Source of the DNA: Paraburkholderia sartisoli
GTDB taxonomy: Bacteria > Pseudomonadota > Gammaproteobacteria > Burkholderiales > Burkholderiaceae
Reading direction: 5' to 3'
Assembly (NCBI RefSeq): GCF_900107685.1
Contig: NZ_FNRQ01000005.1
Span: forward strand, 62,001-126,000
DNA length: 64,000 nt
The notes under the pieces: generated by a model
Database searches by the model: none
Told to the model about the DNA's origin: nothing
What the model saw: the letters and a program-made list of their open reading frames with translations, nothing else
Made by a program: the position numbers and the translations under genes
Shown here: one piece after another, positions 1-10,258 of the stretch
Position numbering within the stretch: position 1 is the first letter of the stretch
Layout: every line of letters begins with the position of its first letter

Positions 1-77
1 GAAGCGAAAGTATATCAAAGTGGGCCGACCGCCTCAAGCCCCTTGATGAAATTTATCGGAATGGCCCGTGGCCGGCC

Positions 78-767
78 TTATTCGCTCTTGTTCTTGCCGA
101 GGTCGACGCCGAGCTGCTTCAGCTTGCGATACAGGTGCGTGCGTTCCAGTCCGGTTTTCTCCGCGACGCGCGTCATGCTGCCGTTTTCGCGCGCGAGGTG
201 ATATTCGAAGTAAGCGCGCTCGAACGCGTCACGCGCATCGCGCAGCGGAATATCGAACGAAATCGACGCTGTCTGTGCCGGCAGTGCGCTGCCGATCATG
301 CCGTCGCCGGAAAGCATCGGCAGCGCGGCCGCCGAAGCCACCGTCGACATGCCCGCCGGCAACGCGGGTTTCGCCGCCGCGCCGCCGATGGCGGGCGCCG
401 CGTTGCCGCGCGCAAGACCCTGCTCGACCGCCTTCAGCAGCTTCTGCAAGGCAATCGGTTTCTCGAGGAAATTGAGTGCGCCGATGCGCGTGGCCTCGAC
501 TGCTGTGTCGATCGTCGCGTGACCGGACATCATGATCACGGGCATCGTCAGTTGCCCTTGCGCGGCCCACTCTTTCAACAACGTGACGCCATCGGTATCC
601 GGCATCCAGATGTCGAGCAGCACGAGATCCGGCGCCTGACGCAGACGGAAATCGCGCGCTTCCTGCGCGTTTTCCGCCGCTTCCACGACGTGCCCTTCGT
701 CGCTCAGGATCTCCGAGAGCAATTCCCGGATGCCCATTTCATCATCTACCACCAGGATGGTTGCCAT
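78..767 (-). CDS. NtrX-like response regulator without AAA+ domain
   Basis: The 229-residue protein has an N-terminal receiver domain (residues 1-120) with acidic pocket D8/D9, phospho-acceptor D52, S81 and K103. A Fis-type helix-turn-helix follows at about 178-229 (RVAEKTGLERTHLYRKLKQLG). Between them is only an Ala/Pro-rich linker, so the sigma-54-activating AAA+ ATPase of classical NtrX is absent and it cannot activate sigma-54 in the usual way. Its ATG directly follows the stop codon of the upstream NtrY-like kinase, so the two are surely co-translated partners. It probably acts as a plain DNA-binding regulator. The domain calls are secure; the target genes are unknown. Confidence 0.93.
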   Translation of the reverse strand: MATILVVDDEMGIRELLSEILSDEGHVVEAAENAQEARDFRLRQAPDLVLLDIWMPDTDGVTLLKEWAAQGQLTMPVIMMSGHATIDTAVEATRIGALNFLEKPIALQKLLKAVEQGLARGNAAPAIGGAAAKPALPAGMSTVASAAALPMLSGDGMIGSALPAQTASISFDIPLRDARDAFERAYFEYHLARENGSMTRVAEKTGLERTHLYRKLKQLGVDLGKNKSE

Positions 768-3203
768 TTACGCTGCCCTTGTCTGCACGGTTGCTTTTGT
801 CGTTCCCCGCAATGCGTCGCCGTGCGTGCCGTGTGGCCCCGCTTCCGGCGCCGCCGCATCGTCTGCCATTTGAAGGAAAAGTATCGAGATCTGCGCGCCC
901 TCGATCACATCGCCCGCTTTCATGCGGTTGCGAATGTCGATTCGCGCGCCATGTTCGTCGACGATCTTCTTGACCATGGCAAGACCCAGGCCTGTTCCTT
1001 TGGCCTTGGTCGTTACGTAAGGTTCGAAGGCGCGCGTGAGAATGCGGGCGGAGAAGCCCGGACCGTTGTCCGAGACGGTCAGGCGCACCGCGACACGCGC
1101 TTTCCCTTCTGCATCGGGATCGCCATATTCTACTGTCCGCGTCTCGAGCACCACATGGGGATGCTCGACGTCGGCCACTGCGTCCTGCGCGTTCTGCAAC
1201 AGATTGTGGATCACCTGGCGCAACTGCGTCGCATCGCCACGAATCACCGGAAGATGCGCGCCGAGCTCCACCTCGATCGAGCTCTTGCCTTCTTCGATGC
1301 CGTACAGCGTGAGCACTTCGCTCACGAGCTCGTTGAGCTGCAGGTTCGCGAGCACCGCCGGCGGCGTGCGCGCGTAATCGCGGAAACTGTCGACCATCTG
1401 CTTCATCGCCGCGACCTGGTTCACGATCGTGGTCGCACCGCGCTTGAGCACGTCGGCGTCGGATGGCCCGAGCTTGTCGGCGAGCTTCATCTGCAAACGC
1501 TCCGCGGAAAGCTGGATCGGCGTCAGCGGATTCTTGATTTCGTGCGCGAGCCGCCGCGCGACTTCGCCCCACGCGATCGAACGCTGCGCCGAGATCACGT
1601 CCGATATGTCGTCGAACACGACCACGTAGCCGGACGTCTGCGCATCCTGCTCGTCGCCATCGGCAGCCGCGACGAGCCGCGCGCCGCGCACCAGCAGCGT
1701 CAACGGTTCGGCTTCGCCGGCCGCCTGAACCGATACCTGCTGCTGCCAGTGTCCACGATCGTCCTGTCCATGACCGTGTCCGTCGCCGCTCGCCGCCTCA
1801 CGATCGGCGAACGCCTTGCGCACCATCGCGCCGAATTCGTCGAGCACGCCGATGTGATCCAGCGGCGAGCCGAGCATCGGCTGGAACGGCTGACGGAAGA
1901 TGCGCTCCGCGCCGCGATTCGCCGTGGTCAGCCGGAAGCGCCGGTCGAATACGAAAACGCCCGCTGTCAGGTTCGCGAGAATGCTTTCCAGATACGCCTT
2001 CGAATGTTCGAGCGCGATGCGGTTGTTCTCGACCGCCGCGCGCGCCTCCGAAAGCTGGCGCGTCATCGCGTTGAACGACTGCGTGAGGAAGCCAAGCTCA
2101 TCACGCGACTTGATTTCGCGCTTCGGCGTGTAGTCGCCTTCGGTCACTTCCTTCGTGCCCTGTGCGAGCAGGAACAGCGGCCGCGCGAGCTGGTTGCCGA
2201 GCGCGAGCGCCAGCATCATCGCGATAAACGTGGCGAGGAACAACGCAAGCGTCAGCGTGCCGATGTACATCTTGCGCAGACCCGTCCGCCCGAGCGCCTT
2301 TTCCTGGTACTCGCGATAGGCGCGCTGCACGGCATCGGCGTTCCGCGCGAGCGACGGCGAAACCGGCACCGTGAGCTGCAGGAAGCGTTCGGCCGGTTGC
2401 AGCAACGCCGCGTTCGAATCCGGAATGCGCTGCACGACGCGCAGACGCAGCGCGCCCTTCGCGCCACGCAGATTCGGATCGCCGTCCACTTCGCCTTCGA
2501 TGGCGGCGAAGCCGCGGCCGCGCGCCTGCTCGATCATGAGCAGCGTGGGCAGATCGTTCGGCACCAGCGACGCGTAATTGCCCGACGCCTGCGCGACGAC
2601 GTGCATGTCCGGCGTCGCGCCCGACATGCTGCGCACCGGCTCGACGATGAGCGCTTCCTGCACGCCGAACTGGTCGCGCAGACGCAGCAGCGTGAGCGTC
2701 GTGCTGCCCGCCCCGGTGCTCGCCAGCTGCTCGGACATCAGGCGGCCCTTCGTCTGCAAATCGGACAGCGATGCATCGAGCATACCGCGCCCCAGATTCA
2801 GGCCGGACGTGAGCGCCGTTTCGACGTTGACGTCGAACCACGATTCAATGCTGCGCGACACGAACTGATACGACACGATGTAGATGATCCCGCCCGGCAC
2901 GACGCCCACGAGCGCGAAGAAGAACGCGAGCTTCGCGAGCAGCCGCGTGCCGAACTTGCCCTTGCGCAATCGCGTGATGATCACGACGACGAGCACCGCG
3001 ACGATCAGCATGAAAATCAGGGCGACCGCGACGTTCGCCGCGTACAGCCACTGATAGTAGCGATCGAAGAATTCGGTGTTCGCGCTCGCGGCGGCGAGCA
3101 GCACGAGCAGCAGGACGGCGGTGACGGCGACCGTCGACACCAGCACGCGGACGAGGAGTCCGGTGATGCTGGTTGTCGTGGCGTGGCGCACTTTATTTAG
3201 CAC
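768..3203 (-). CDS. NtrY-like membrane sensor histidine kinase
   Basis: An 811-residue sensor kinase. Membrane segments are at about 14-41, 52-79, 90-112 and 315-338, the last bounding a roughly 200-residue extracytoplasmic sensor region. Then come HAMP (335-390), PAS (400-460), an H-box with H554 in RLAHEIKNPLTP, and an HATPase domain with N-box near 662-676, G1 DNGPGF and G2 GTGLGL. It phosphorylates the adjacent receiver protein by inference from architecture and zero spacing. It starts with GTG at 3203 and overlaps the stop of the DUF4390 gene by 11 bases, so translation is coupled. A His/Gly/Asp-rich insert sits at about 471-486 within the PAS-to-kinase stretch. The signal sensed cannot be told from sequence. 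Confidence 0.93.
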   Translation of the reverse strand: MLNKVRHATTTSITGLLVRVLVSTVAVTAVLLLVLLAAASANTEFFDRYYQWLYAANVAVALIFMLIVAVLVVVIITRLRKGKFGTRLLAKLAFFFALVGVVPGGIIYIVSYQFVSRSIESWFDVNVETALTSGLNLGRGMLDASLSDLQTKGRLMSEQLASTGAGSTTLTLLRLRDQFGVQEALIVEPVRSMSGATPDMHVVAQASGNYASLVPNDLPTLLMIEQARGRGFAAIEGEVDGDPNLRGAKGALRLRVVQRIPDSNAALLQPAERFLQLTVPVSPSLARNADAVQRAYREYQEKALGRTGLRKMYIGTLTLALFLATFIAMMLALALGNQLARPLFLLAQGTKEVTEGDYTPKREIKSRDELGFLTQSFNAMTRQLSEARAAVENNRIALEHSKAYLESILANLTAGVFVFDRRFRLTTANRGAERIFRQPFQPMLGSPLDHIGVLDEFGAMVRKAFADREAASGDGHGHGQDDRGHWQQQVSVQAAGEAEPLTLLVRGARLVAAADGDEQDAQTSGYVVVFDDISDVISAQRSIAWGEVARRLAHEIKNPLTPIQLSAERLQMKLADKLGPSDADVLKRGATTIVNQVAAMKQMVDSFRDYARTPPAVLANLQLNELVSEVLTLYGIEEGKSSIEVELGAHLPVIRGDATQLRQVIHNLLQNAQDAVADVEHPHVVLETRTVEYGDPDAEGKARVAVRLTVSDNGPGFSARILTRAFEPYVTTKAKGTGLGLAMVKKIVDEHGARIDIRNRMKAGDVIEGAQISILFLQMADDAAAPEAGPHGTHGDALRGTTKATVQTRAA

Positions 3204-3783
3204 GTTCGGTCACCGTGAAGGTAAAGCGCTTCCAGTCCGAAGAGAGGTTCCAGTCGCGGTTGTTGACCGCGTCGATCTGGAACGGCTTCGGCATCAGCGC
3301 GACATCGAGCTGCATGCGGACCGACGCGTTATACGTCTCGCCGACATTGACCTGGTTGCGGTCGATCACATGCCACGACGTGACGTGCTTGATGACCGAG
3401 AGCGCGTCCTTCAGCGTGCTGAAACCAAGCTGAAGCCCGCCCGTCGACACGCGATATTCCCGCGTGAGCGGCTGGAACGACAGGCGGATGCTTTGCGAAA
3501 CGTTGACCGGCTGCTCGTCGAACCAGTACCAGCGCGGGCGACTGAGCTCGAAATCGGTGGTGAAGTAGAGCGGGATGCCCTTGTTGACGGCGTCTTCAAG
3601 GTTGCTGTTCAGCTCGAACTCAAAACGCGCGTCGAGACTCCAGCCATTGCCGTCGGCCTGCAACGATGCGCGCTGCACGGCGATCGAGTCGGCGCGCGCG
3701 GATCCGGCGGTGCCCAGCCAGACAGCCAGCGCAATCCAGAGCACGGCCGCGAGCCGAAGCGGGAAGAAGCGTTTGATGGTCAC
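3193..3783 (-). CDS. DUF4390 exported protein
   Basis: A 196-residue protein of the DUF4390 family, which is regularly found between rsmB and an NtrY-like kinase in beta-proteobacteria. The N-terminus (FFPLRLAAVLWIALAVWL then AGSARADS) is a signal peptide with a likely cut after ARA, so the protein is periplasmic. I chose the GTG at 3783 because it gives a GTGA overlap with the stop of rsmB and begins just before the signal peptide; an open frame upstream of it is only antisense-like extension. The function is unknown. Placement next to the kinase suggests, by inference only, that it could assist sensing at the envelope. Confidence 0.85.
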   Translation of the reverse strand: MTIKRFFPLRLAAVLWIALAVWLGTAGSARADSIAVQRASLQADGNGWSLDARFEFELNSNLEDAVNKGIPLYFTTDFELSRPRWYWFDEQPVNVSQSIRLSFQPLTREYRVSTGGLQLGFSTLKDALSVIKHVTSWHVIDRNQVNVGETYNASVRMQLDVALMPKPFQIDAVNNRDWNLSSDWKRFTFTVTERAK

Positions 3784-5204
3784 CGTTTCTGAAAGCGCGC
3801 GTAGAAAAATCCGTCGTGGTCTGAATTCGAGTCGGTGTCCTGCCCTGCACGCGGCGCGCCTGATGCAACGGCCTGCGCGCGGGCGACCTTGGGCAACAGC
3901 TGCCCCGGCGCGTCCAATCGTACCGCATCTTGATGGTTGCCTCCAAACCACTGCGCCTGCAACTCGCCCTCTTCGGGGAAGATCGAGCACGTCACGTAAA
4001 GCAGTTCGCCGCCGGGTTTGACGAGCGGCCAGAGCGCCTCGAGAATGCGCCGCTGCTCGGCAACCAGCGCGGGAATATCGCTCGCGCGACGCAGCCAGCG
4101 AATGTCCGGATGACGTCGCACGATGCCCGACGCCGAACACGGCACGTCCGCGAGGATGCGATCGAACGGCTGGCCGTCGTGCCACTTCGCAGGATCGCCG
4201 GCGTCGCCGATGCGCACTTCGGCTTCGAGGTTCAGGCGCTGAAGATTCTCGCCGATGCGCCGTGCGCGCGACGCATCGCTTTCGAGCGCGATCAGTTCGA
4301 TGTCGGCGAGTTCGAGCAGATGCCCTGTCTTGCCGCCGGGCGCCGCGCACGCGTCGAGCACCCGCATGCCGTTTTGCACGCCAAGGGATTGCGCGGCGAG
4401 TTGCGCGCCCGCGTCCTGCACCGAGACGACGCCTTCATCGAAACCTGGAATACGATCGACTGGCATGGGCGTATCGAGACGTACCGCGTGTTCGCCAGCC
4501 GCGCTCGCCGCGATGTGCTGCTCGCCTAGCACGTTCAGATAATCAGCGACGCTCGAGCGGCGCGCGTTCACGCGCAGCGTCAGCGGTCCCTGCTCCTTGC
4601 CGGAGGCGAGGATCGCCTCCCAGTTGTCCGGCCATGCGCTTCTGACGGCGTCGATCCACCATTGCTGATAGTTCCAGTGAGCGACGTCGTCGGCCTGCAC
4701 CGTGGCCAGCAGGCCTTCGCGCTCGCGCAGGAAACGGCGCAAAACCGCGTTGACGAGTCCCTTCGCGAACGCGAACTCGCGGCGCGCGCCGATCGCGCTG
4801 ACGGCCTGATCGACGACCGTGAACGGCGTGTACGCAGCCGATTCCTGCTCGTCGACCAGCAGCGCAAGCGAGCAGGCCAGCACGTGACCGACGTGCGGCG
4901 GAGGCGCCTTGCGCACGAGCTGTGCGATCAGCGCCTCGGCGGTGGCCAGACGACGCATCGTTCGATACGCGATGTCCTGCACCGCGCCGCGCGCGGCCGC
5001 GGCGGCGCCTTCAGGCGCGGAGACGAAAACGCTTTGCAGGGCAGCCGGCAGCGCAGCGCCGAGGCGCACGGCGCCGATGGCCTGCGCCGCGCAATCGAGC
5101 GCAAAGCCCAGCGACTCAGGCGCGAGATGCAGCGCCGACAGGCGCGATTCGCGCGTGCGCGGGGATTTTGATGAGATGGATCGCTCGGAAGGCTTGGCAG
5201 TCAT
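3780..5204 (-). CDS. rsmB: 16S rRNA (cytosine-967-C5)-methyltransferase
   Basis: A 474-residue RsmB/Fmu. An N-terminal NusB-like RNA-binding domain (about 30-165) precedes the Rossmann methyltransferase. The SAM loop is DACAAPGGKTGHL (284-296). The two cysteines of m5C enzymes are present: C356 in PCSASG and C406 in VTCSIFPEEG. It methylates C967 of 16S rRNA. The N-terminus is about 25 residues longer than in E. coli and Ser/Arg-rich, so an internal start remains possible. It is the first gene of a translationally coupled chain: rsmB overlaps the DUF4390 gene by 4 bases, which overlaps the kinase by 11. Confidence 0.95.
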   Translation of the reverse strand: MTAKPSERSISSKSPRTRESRLSALHLAPESLGFALDCAAQAIGAVRLGAALPAALQSVFVSAPEGAAAAARGAVQDIAYRTMRRLATAEALIAQLVRKAPPPHVGHVLACSLALLVDEQESAAYTPFTVVDQAVSAIGARREFAFAKGLVNAVLRRFLREREGLLATVQADDVAHWNYQQWWIDAVRSAWPDNWEAILASGKEQGPLTLRVNARRSSVADYLNVLGEQHIAASAAGEHAVRLDTPMPVDRIPGFDEGVVSVQDAGAQLAAQSLGVQNGMRVLDACAAPGGKTGHLLELADIELIALESDASRARRIGENLQRLNLEAEVRIGDAGDPAKWHDGQPFDRILADVPCSASGIVRRHPDIRWLRRASDIPALVAEQRRILEALWPLVKPGGELLYVTCSIFPEEGELQAQWFGGNHQDAVRLDAPGQLLPKVARAQAVASGAPRAGQDTDSNSDHDGFFYARFQKR

Positions 5205-5390
5205 GGATCAGACAGAGGCGCGCTACACAGGCGGCGTGGCGCAAAAGAGACATTGTAGCGTGGCGCGCCGCCGCGCCGGGCCCGGACCCACGGTACGTGG
5301 GTGGCGCGGAGGTGTTTGAGGTTGCCGGTCGTACGGGGGGCTTTGCCCAGGAACGGGCTGGCGCATGCGGTTGTGCATGCATTGAGAATC

Positions 5391-5417
5391 AAAAAGGGCG
5401 AGCCTGCTGGCTCGCCC
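5391..5417 (-). terminator. Rho-independent terminator of htpX
   Basis: A perfect 8-bp stem (GGGCGAGC / GCTCGCCC, 5396-5403 with 5410-5417) with loop CTGCTG is followed on the minus strand by five U. It lies about 80 bases past the htpX stop and separates htpX from rsmB. Confidence 0.85.
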
Positions 5418-5498
5418 TCGGGCTGTGGAACACGAATACTGCCGTGCGAGCGTTCCCCTTCGGTTCATTTCACCCGAAGCGGCGCGCTCTTCGTCAAA

Positions 5499-6356
5499 TC
5501 ATTCGAAGCGGCCGGTTCGCGCCATCTCCATCAGACGCGCCACGCGTTCCTCCGTGGCCGGGTGCGTGGAAAACAGGTTCGCGATGCCGCCGCTTGCGAG
5601 CGGGTTCATGATCATCATCTGAGCCGTTGCCGGATGAGCTTCGGCAGTCGCGAACGGAATGCCGCTCGCGTAGCGATGAATCTTGTCGAGCGCCGACGCA
5701 AGCGCCTGCGGGTCGCCCGAAATCTGCGCGCCGCCGCGATCCGCTTCGAACTCACGCGCGCGTGAAATCGCCATCTGGATGAGCGCGCCTGCGATCGGCG
5801 CCAGAATCGCCACGGCGATACTCGCGATCGGGTTCGACGCGCGGCCGTTCTCGTCGCGCCCGCCAAAGAACATCGCAAAGTTGGCCAGCGCCGAAATCGC
5901 ACCCGCCATCGTTGCCGACACCGTCGAAATCAGGATGTCGCGATGCTTCACGTGCGCCAGTTCGTGCGCCATCACGCCGCGCATTTCGCGCTCCGACAGC
6001 ACCCGCAGGATGCCCGTCGTGGCTGCCACGGCCGCGTGCTCGGGGTTACGGCCCGTCGCGAAGGCGTTCGGCGCGTCTTCGTTGATCAGGTAGACCTTGG
6101 GCATCGGCAGGTTCGCGCGCGTGGCAAGTTCGCGGACCATCCGGTAAAACTGCGGCGCACTGGTTTCGTCGACTTCCTGCGCGTTGTACATGCGCAGCAC
6201 CATCTTGTCCGAGAACCAGTACGAAAAGAAATTCATGCCGATGGCGATCAGGAACGCGAGCATCATGCCCCGCGAGCCGCCGATCATGCCGCCGATCACG
6301 ATGAAAAGGGCCGTAATCGCGGCCATCAGCATCGCGGTTTTCACCCAGTTAAACAT
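5499..6356 (-). CDS. htpX: Membrane-bound zinc protease HtpX (M48)
   Basis: A 285-residue HtpX of normal length. Two N-terminal membrane segments (about 7-26 and 30-48) precede the zinc site HELAH (H131, E132, H135), with E204 in [13 protein letters not shown] as the third ligand. Two further hydrophobic segments lie at about 142-165 and 176-198. It degrades misfolded or damaged inner-membrane proteins together with FtsH. The start is set by AAGGAG about 9 bases upstream. It is followed by its own terminator, so it is probably transcribed alone. Confidence 0.96.
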   Translation of the reverse strand: MFNWVKTAMLMAAITALFIVIGGMIGGSRGMMLAFLIAIGMNFFSYWFSDKMVLRMYNAQEVDETSAPQFYRMVRELATRANLPMPKVYLINEDAPNAFATGRNPEHAAVAATTGILRVLSEREMRGVMAHELAHVKHRDILISTVSATMAGAISALANFAMFFGGRDENGRASNPIASIAVAILAPIAGALIQMAISRAREFEADRGGAQISGDPQALASALDKIHRYASGIPFATAEAHPATAQMMIMNPLASGGIANLFSTHPATEERVARLMEMARTGRFE

Positions 6357-6459
6357 GTCCTGTACTCCTTGCCCGAATGCGCGTTTACCTGTGAAGCCGC
6401 CGAGTGCGGCGACCGATTGTAAGCGATTTGTTAGATATGGGCGCGCAGGGAAAATTCAA

Positions 6460-7113
6460 TCAGCGTGACGCGGTGGCGAGTTTGATGCCCAGACCGACGA
6501 ACGCGCTACCCACGCCACGGTCGAGCCACTTCTTCACACCGGGCTTGCCGGAGAAGCGTTGCGTCACGCTGCCGGCGATCCACGCGACGAAGCTGTTCCA
6601 GACCATGCTCATCACGACGAAGACCACGCCAAGCGCCAGGAACGCCAGGGTTTTGTGCGCGCTATCCGCGGTGACGAACTGCGGAAAGAACGACACGAAG
6701 AACAGCACGACCTTCGGGTTCAGCACGTTCGTCCAGAAGCCCTGCAGGAAAAGCTGGCGCAGCGATTTCGGCGCGCCGGGCGCGCGCGAAGGTGCGGTCT
6801 TCGCCGGATCGGACGACTCTACCGCCGGCTTCGCAAAGATCAAACGTGCGCCAAGGTAGATCAGGTAGATCGCGCCGACGAACTTGATGACGGTAAACGC
6901 CGTGGCCGACGCCGCAAGCAGCGCGGTCAGACCGAACGCGCAGGCAAGCGAATGCACGCAGCACCCGGCCGAAATGCCAAGCGCCGACATCAGCCCCGCA
7001 CCGCGCCCCTGCGCAACGCTGCGCCCGACGATATAAGCCGTGTCAGGGCCGGGCGTTATGTTCAGCAGGAAAACCGCGACGACGAAAAAAGCGAAATGAG
7101 TGATGCCAAACAT
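6460..7113 (-). CDS. LysE/RhtB-family amino acid exporter
   Basis: A 217-residue inner-membrane protein with about six hydrophobic segments and the family signature near the N-terminus (LLNITPGPDTAYIVGRS). The family exports amino acids or derivatives such as lysine, threonine or homoserine lactone; the substrate here cannot be assigned. I chose the ATG at 7113 because GAGG lies just upstream and the family begins right before the first membrane helix; an open frame to 7143 adds an implausible leader. A Pro/Ala/Ser-rich cytoplasmic loop at about 100-125 is typical of the family. Confidence 0.9.
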   Translation of the reverse strand: MFGITHFAFFVVAVFLLNITPGPDTAYIVGRSVAQGRGAGLMSALGISAGCCVHSLACAFGLTALLAASATAFTVIKFVGAIYLIYLGARLIFAKPAVESSDPAKTAPSRAPGAPKSLRQLFLQGFWTNVLNPKVVLFFVSFFPQFVTADSAHKTLAFLALGVVFVVMSMVWNSFVAWIAGSVTQRFSGKPGVKKWLDRGVGSAFVGLGIKLATASR

Positions 7114-7274
7114 TGAAACCTCGAGCGCGTGGGGAATGCACAAACGATTCTAACGCGCCGCGAGGCGGCGGCGCGATCTGGCCGAACGGCATATGGTGCG
7201 GCGACGCCGGTGGCCTTACGATCCTGCCTGAACGACACGAAAATCAGGGCGCCGCAGCGCGGAAGACATGGCGA

Positions 7275-8270
7275 CTACCGCGCTTCGGGCAGCTTGAAAC
7301 GCTGTCCGGCGGCGACGGTTGAGCCAGCAAGAAACTCGCGCACCGGCAGGCGTTTGCCGCCGGGCTTCTGCAGTTGCGTGAGGCGCAGCGCGCCGTCGCC
7401 GCTCGCGACGACCACGCCCTCCGGGGAGACCTCCACGATCGTGCCTGGCGCGGCTTCACGTGCAGAGCCAATGGCGTCGAGTGCTTCCGCAGCCCAGATT
7501 TTCAGCGCGGTGCCGTCTTCGAGCGTCGCCACGCCGCCCGGGAACGGGTCGAACGCGCGAACCTGGCGCGCAAGCTCGATGGCGGGACGCCGCCAGTCGA
7601 GCGCCGCTTCGTGCTTCGCGATCTTTTCGGCGTACGTTGCGCCGTCGGCGGGTTGCGGAGCGGACGTCAGGTTGCCCGAGCGCTCGAGTTCCACGAGCGC
7701 GTCGACGATCAAGGTGGCGCCAGCCTGCGCGAGCCGGTCGTGCAGTGTCGCCGTGGTGTCGTCGGGATAAATGGGCATGCGGGCTTCGGAAATCATCGCG
7801 CCGGTATCGAGGCCGACGTCCATCTGCATCAGCGTGATGCCGGTTTCGGCGTCGCCGGCTTCGATCGCTCGGTGAATCGGCGCCGCGCCGCGCCAGCGCG
7901 GCAGCAGCGACGCGTGAATGTTGATGCAGCCGTGCGGCGGGATATCGAGCACCTCCTGAGGCAACAGCAGTCCATACGCGGCCACGACCATGACGTCGTG
8001 CGGTGTCGCTCGCAACTGGTCGATGGCGGCGCCGGCTTCGGCCGGATATTTGCCGTTCCGGCGTAACGAGGGCGGCTGCGCGACATCGAGGCCATGTTCC
8101 AGCGCGAAGCGCTTCACCGGGCTCGCCTGCAGTTTCATGCCGCGGCCGGCGGGGCGATCAGGTTGTGTCAGAACGAGCGGCACCGGAAATCCGGCCGCGT
8201 GAATCGCGGCAAGTGCCTCGGCGGCGAATTCCGGCGTACCGGCAAAAATGACGCGTAGCGAATGGTTCAT
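7275..8270 (-). CDS. fmt: Methionyl-tRNA formyltransferase
   Basis: A 331-residue Fmt. The N-terminal formyl-transferase fold has the catalytic stretch [18 protein letters not shown] with N117 and H119, and the VGLDTG motif. The C-terminal OB-like domain recognises initiator tRNA. It formylates Met-tRNA(fMet) with 10-formyl-tetrahydrofolate. It lies 30 bases downstream of def, whose product removes the same formyl group, the usual bacterial pairing, so both are one operon. Confidence 0.96.
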   Translation of the reverse strand: MNHSLRVIFAGTPEFAAEALAAIHAAGFPVPLVLTQPDRPAGRGMKLQASPVKRFALEHGLDVAQPPSLRRNGKYPAEAGAAIDQLRATPHDVMVVAAYGLLLPQEVLDIPPHGCINIHASLLPRWRGAAPIHRAIEAGDAETGITLMQMDVGLDTGAMISEARMPIYPDDTTATLHDRLAQAGATLIVDALVELERSGNLTSAPQPADGATYAEKIAKHEAALDWRRPAIELARQVRAFDPFPGGVATLEDGTALKIWAAEALDAIGSAREAAPGTIVEVSPEGVVVASGDGALRLTQLQKPGGKRLPVREFLAGSTVAAGQRFKLPEAR

Positions 8271-8300
8271 GTACAGGGGCGTTAGCAGGACAGGAACGCG

Positions 8301-8804
8301 TTACATCGCGTGCGCGAGCTTTTTCATCTTGCTCTTGATGCGCGTCTGCTTGAGCGACGACAGATATTCGACGAACACGCGGCCCACCAGGTGATCCATT
8401 TCGTGCTGGATGCACACGGCGAGCAGGCCTTCGCAGTCGAGTTCGAACGTCTCGCCCTTCTCGTTCAACGCACGCACACGCACCTTCTCGGCACGCTCGA
8501 CGTCGTCGTAGATTCCGGGCACCGACAGGCAGCCTTCTTCGGAAAGCTTCTTCTCGTCGCTCGACCAGATGATTTCCGGGTTGATGAACGCCTGCAGTTC
8601 GTCGTGTGTTTCAGATACGTCGATCACGATCACGCGTTCATGCACGTCGACCTGCGTTGCCGCAAGGCCAACGCCCGGCGCCGCGTACATCGTCTCGGCC
8701 ATATCGGAGACCAGCCGGCGGATGCGGTCATTGACCACTTCGACGGGTTTCGCGATCTTGTGCAGGCGCTTGTCGGGATAGTTGAGGATGTTCAGTAAAG
8801 CCAT
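8301..8804 (-). CDS. def: Peptide deformylase
   Basis: A 167-residue deformylase with all three family motifs: GVGLAATQ (44-51), EGCLSVPG with metal ligand C92, and QHEMDHLVG with H134, E135 and H138. It removes N-formyl groups from nascent proteins. It is the first gene of the def-fmt operon. It is divergent from dprA with about 265 bases between, which must hold both promoters. Confidence 0.97.
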   Translation of the reverse strand: MALLNILNYPDKRLHKIAKPVEVVNDRIRRLVSDMAETMYAAPGVGLAATQVDVHERVIVIDVSETHDELQAFINPEIIWSSDEKKLSEEGCLSVPGIYDDVERAEKVRVRALNEKGETFELDCEGLLAVCIQHEMDHLVGRVFVEYLSSLKQTRIKSKMKKLAHAM

Positions 8805-9069
8805 GGTTCTGATGAGAGTGAGTGAGCGCTGCGCGTCGCGGCCGCTTTCAGTCCGATACCGGGCCGGGTCTCATATATGGCCATCTGGCCAGCTTGTGGG
8901 CCCATCGGGTTATGCGGAGGATATGTCGTCGAACCAGTTCGATTCAACACAGGGCTGGACGCACGACTGAAAGGCACGCGCGGGCGGGCGCGGCACTGCT
9001 TTTATTCCGGATGATGAAAATTTTAGCATGGCGACCGCCCGGCCGCTGCCCGTAAAGGATTGACACGCA

Positions 9070-10200
9070 ATGCGTACCCTGCCGATGACTGATGGTGAAC
9101 TCGCCGCGTGGCTGCGGCTTTCGCTGGCGCGCGGACTCAAACCCGCCGTCCTGCGCACGCTTCTCGATGCTTTCGGGCTTCCGGAGGCGCTGCTTGGTCA
9201 ACCGTTCGCTGCAATCGCGGCGGCAAGCAGCGAAGCGTCCGCGCGCGCCGTGCTCGCGCCGCCCGCGGCGGGTTTCGACGAACAGCTCGCCGCAGTCCTC
9301 GCATGGCGCGAGGCGCCCGGCAACCAGGTGCTGACGCTGGGCGACCCGGCTTACCCGCCGACGCTGCTGACCATGCCCGATCCGCCACCGCTGCTATATA
9401 TAAAGGGGAAACTCGAACTGCTCCACGCGCGAAGCATCGCCGTGGTCGGTAGCCGCAGCGCGACGCCACAGGGCGTCGAAGACGCAGGCCGGTTTGCTCG
9501 GGCGCTGTCGGACGCAGGCCTCGCCGTCGTATCCGGGCTCGCGCTGGGTATCGACGCCGCCGCGCATCGCAGCGCGCTCGCCGGACCCGGCAGTACCGTT
9601 GCGGTCATCGGAACGGGGGCGGACGTGGTGTACCCGTCGGCAAATCATCAGCTTGCACACCAGATCGCGGCGACGGGCGTCATCGTGTCGGAATGGCCGC
9701 TCGGCACGCCGGCGCGCTCCGCCCACTTTCCCCAGCGCAACAGGCTGATTGCGGGGCTGTCGAGCGGCGTGCTCATCGTCGAAGCGGCAATGCGCTCCGG
9801 GTCGCTGATCACCGCCCGGCTCGCGAACGAAATGGGACGCGATGTGTTCGCGATCCCCGGCTCGATTCACGCACCGCTCTCGCGCGGCTGTCACCGGATG
9901 ATCAAGCAGGGCGCAAAACTCGTCGAGACGCCCGAAGACGTGCTCGAAGAACTCGGGTTCGCGGTTCCGGCGGTCGCGCGGCCGTCGCTTCGCGCGCCTT
10001 CGGGCATCGAGACTTCGCTCGCGCCGGAAGCCCAGCAACTGCTCGACGCGCTCGGCCATTCGCCGGCCACGCTTGAAATTCTCGCCACGCGCACCGAAAT
10101 GGTCGAGGCGAGGTTGCAGGCCGCGCTCCTGCAGCTGGAACTGGCCGGCCACCTGAGCGTGTTGCCGGGCGGGCGCTTCGTTCGGGCCAGCCACGGCTGA
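9070..10200 (+). CDS. dprA: DNA processing protein DprA (Smf)
   Basis: A 376-residue DprA. A SAM-like N-terminal helical region (to about 80) precedes the extended Rossmann fold with VVGSRSATPQG and SGLALGIDAAAHR. A C-terminal winged helix (about 320-376, ending LSVLPGGRFVRA) follows. It loads RecA on incoming single-stranded DNA during natural transformation. It is divergent from def, and the downstream thioredoxin-like gene starts 58 bases after its stop, so they may be co-transcribed. Confidence 0.95.
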   Translation: MRTLPMTDGELAAWLRLSLARGLKPAVLRTLLDAFGLPEALLGQPFAAIAAASSEASARAVLAPPAAGFDEQLAAVLAWREAPGNQVLTLGDPAYPPTLLTMPDPPPLLYIKGKLELLHARSIAVVGSRSATPQGVEDAGRFARALSDAGLAVVSGLALGIDAAAHRSALAGPGSTVAVIGTGADVVYPSANHQLAHQIAATGVIVSEWPLGTPARSAHFPQRNRLIAGLSSGVLIVEAAMRSGSLITARLANEMGRDVFAIPGSIHAPLSRGCHRMIKQGAKLVETPEDVLEELGFAVPAVARPSLRAPSGIETSLAPEAQQLLDALGHSPATLEILATRTEMVEARLQAALLQLELAGHLSVLPGGRFVRASHG

Positions 10201-10258
10201 CGGCGCGCCATGCTACATTCGCGCCAAAGCACCTGACACAAATACGCAAGGAATCGCC

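Noticed and set aside
135..3200. A 1021-residue open frame on the plus strand opposite ntrYX
   Set aside because: It is antisense to two well-supported genes, is full of Arg/His as expected from reversed GC-rich codons, and has no recognisable domain.
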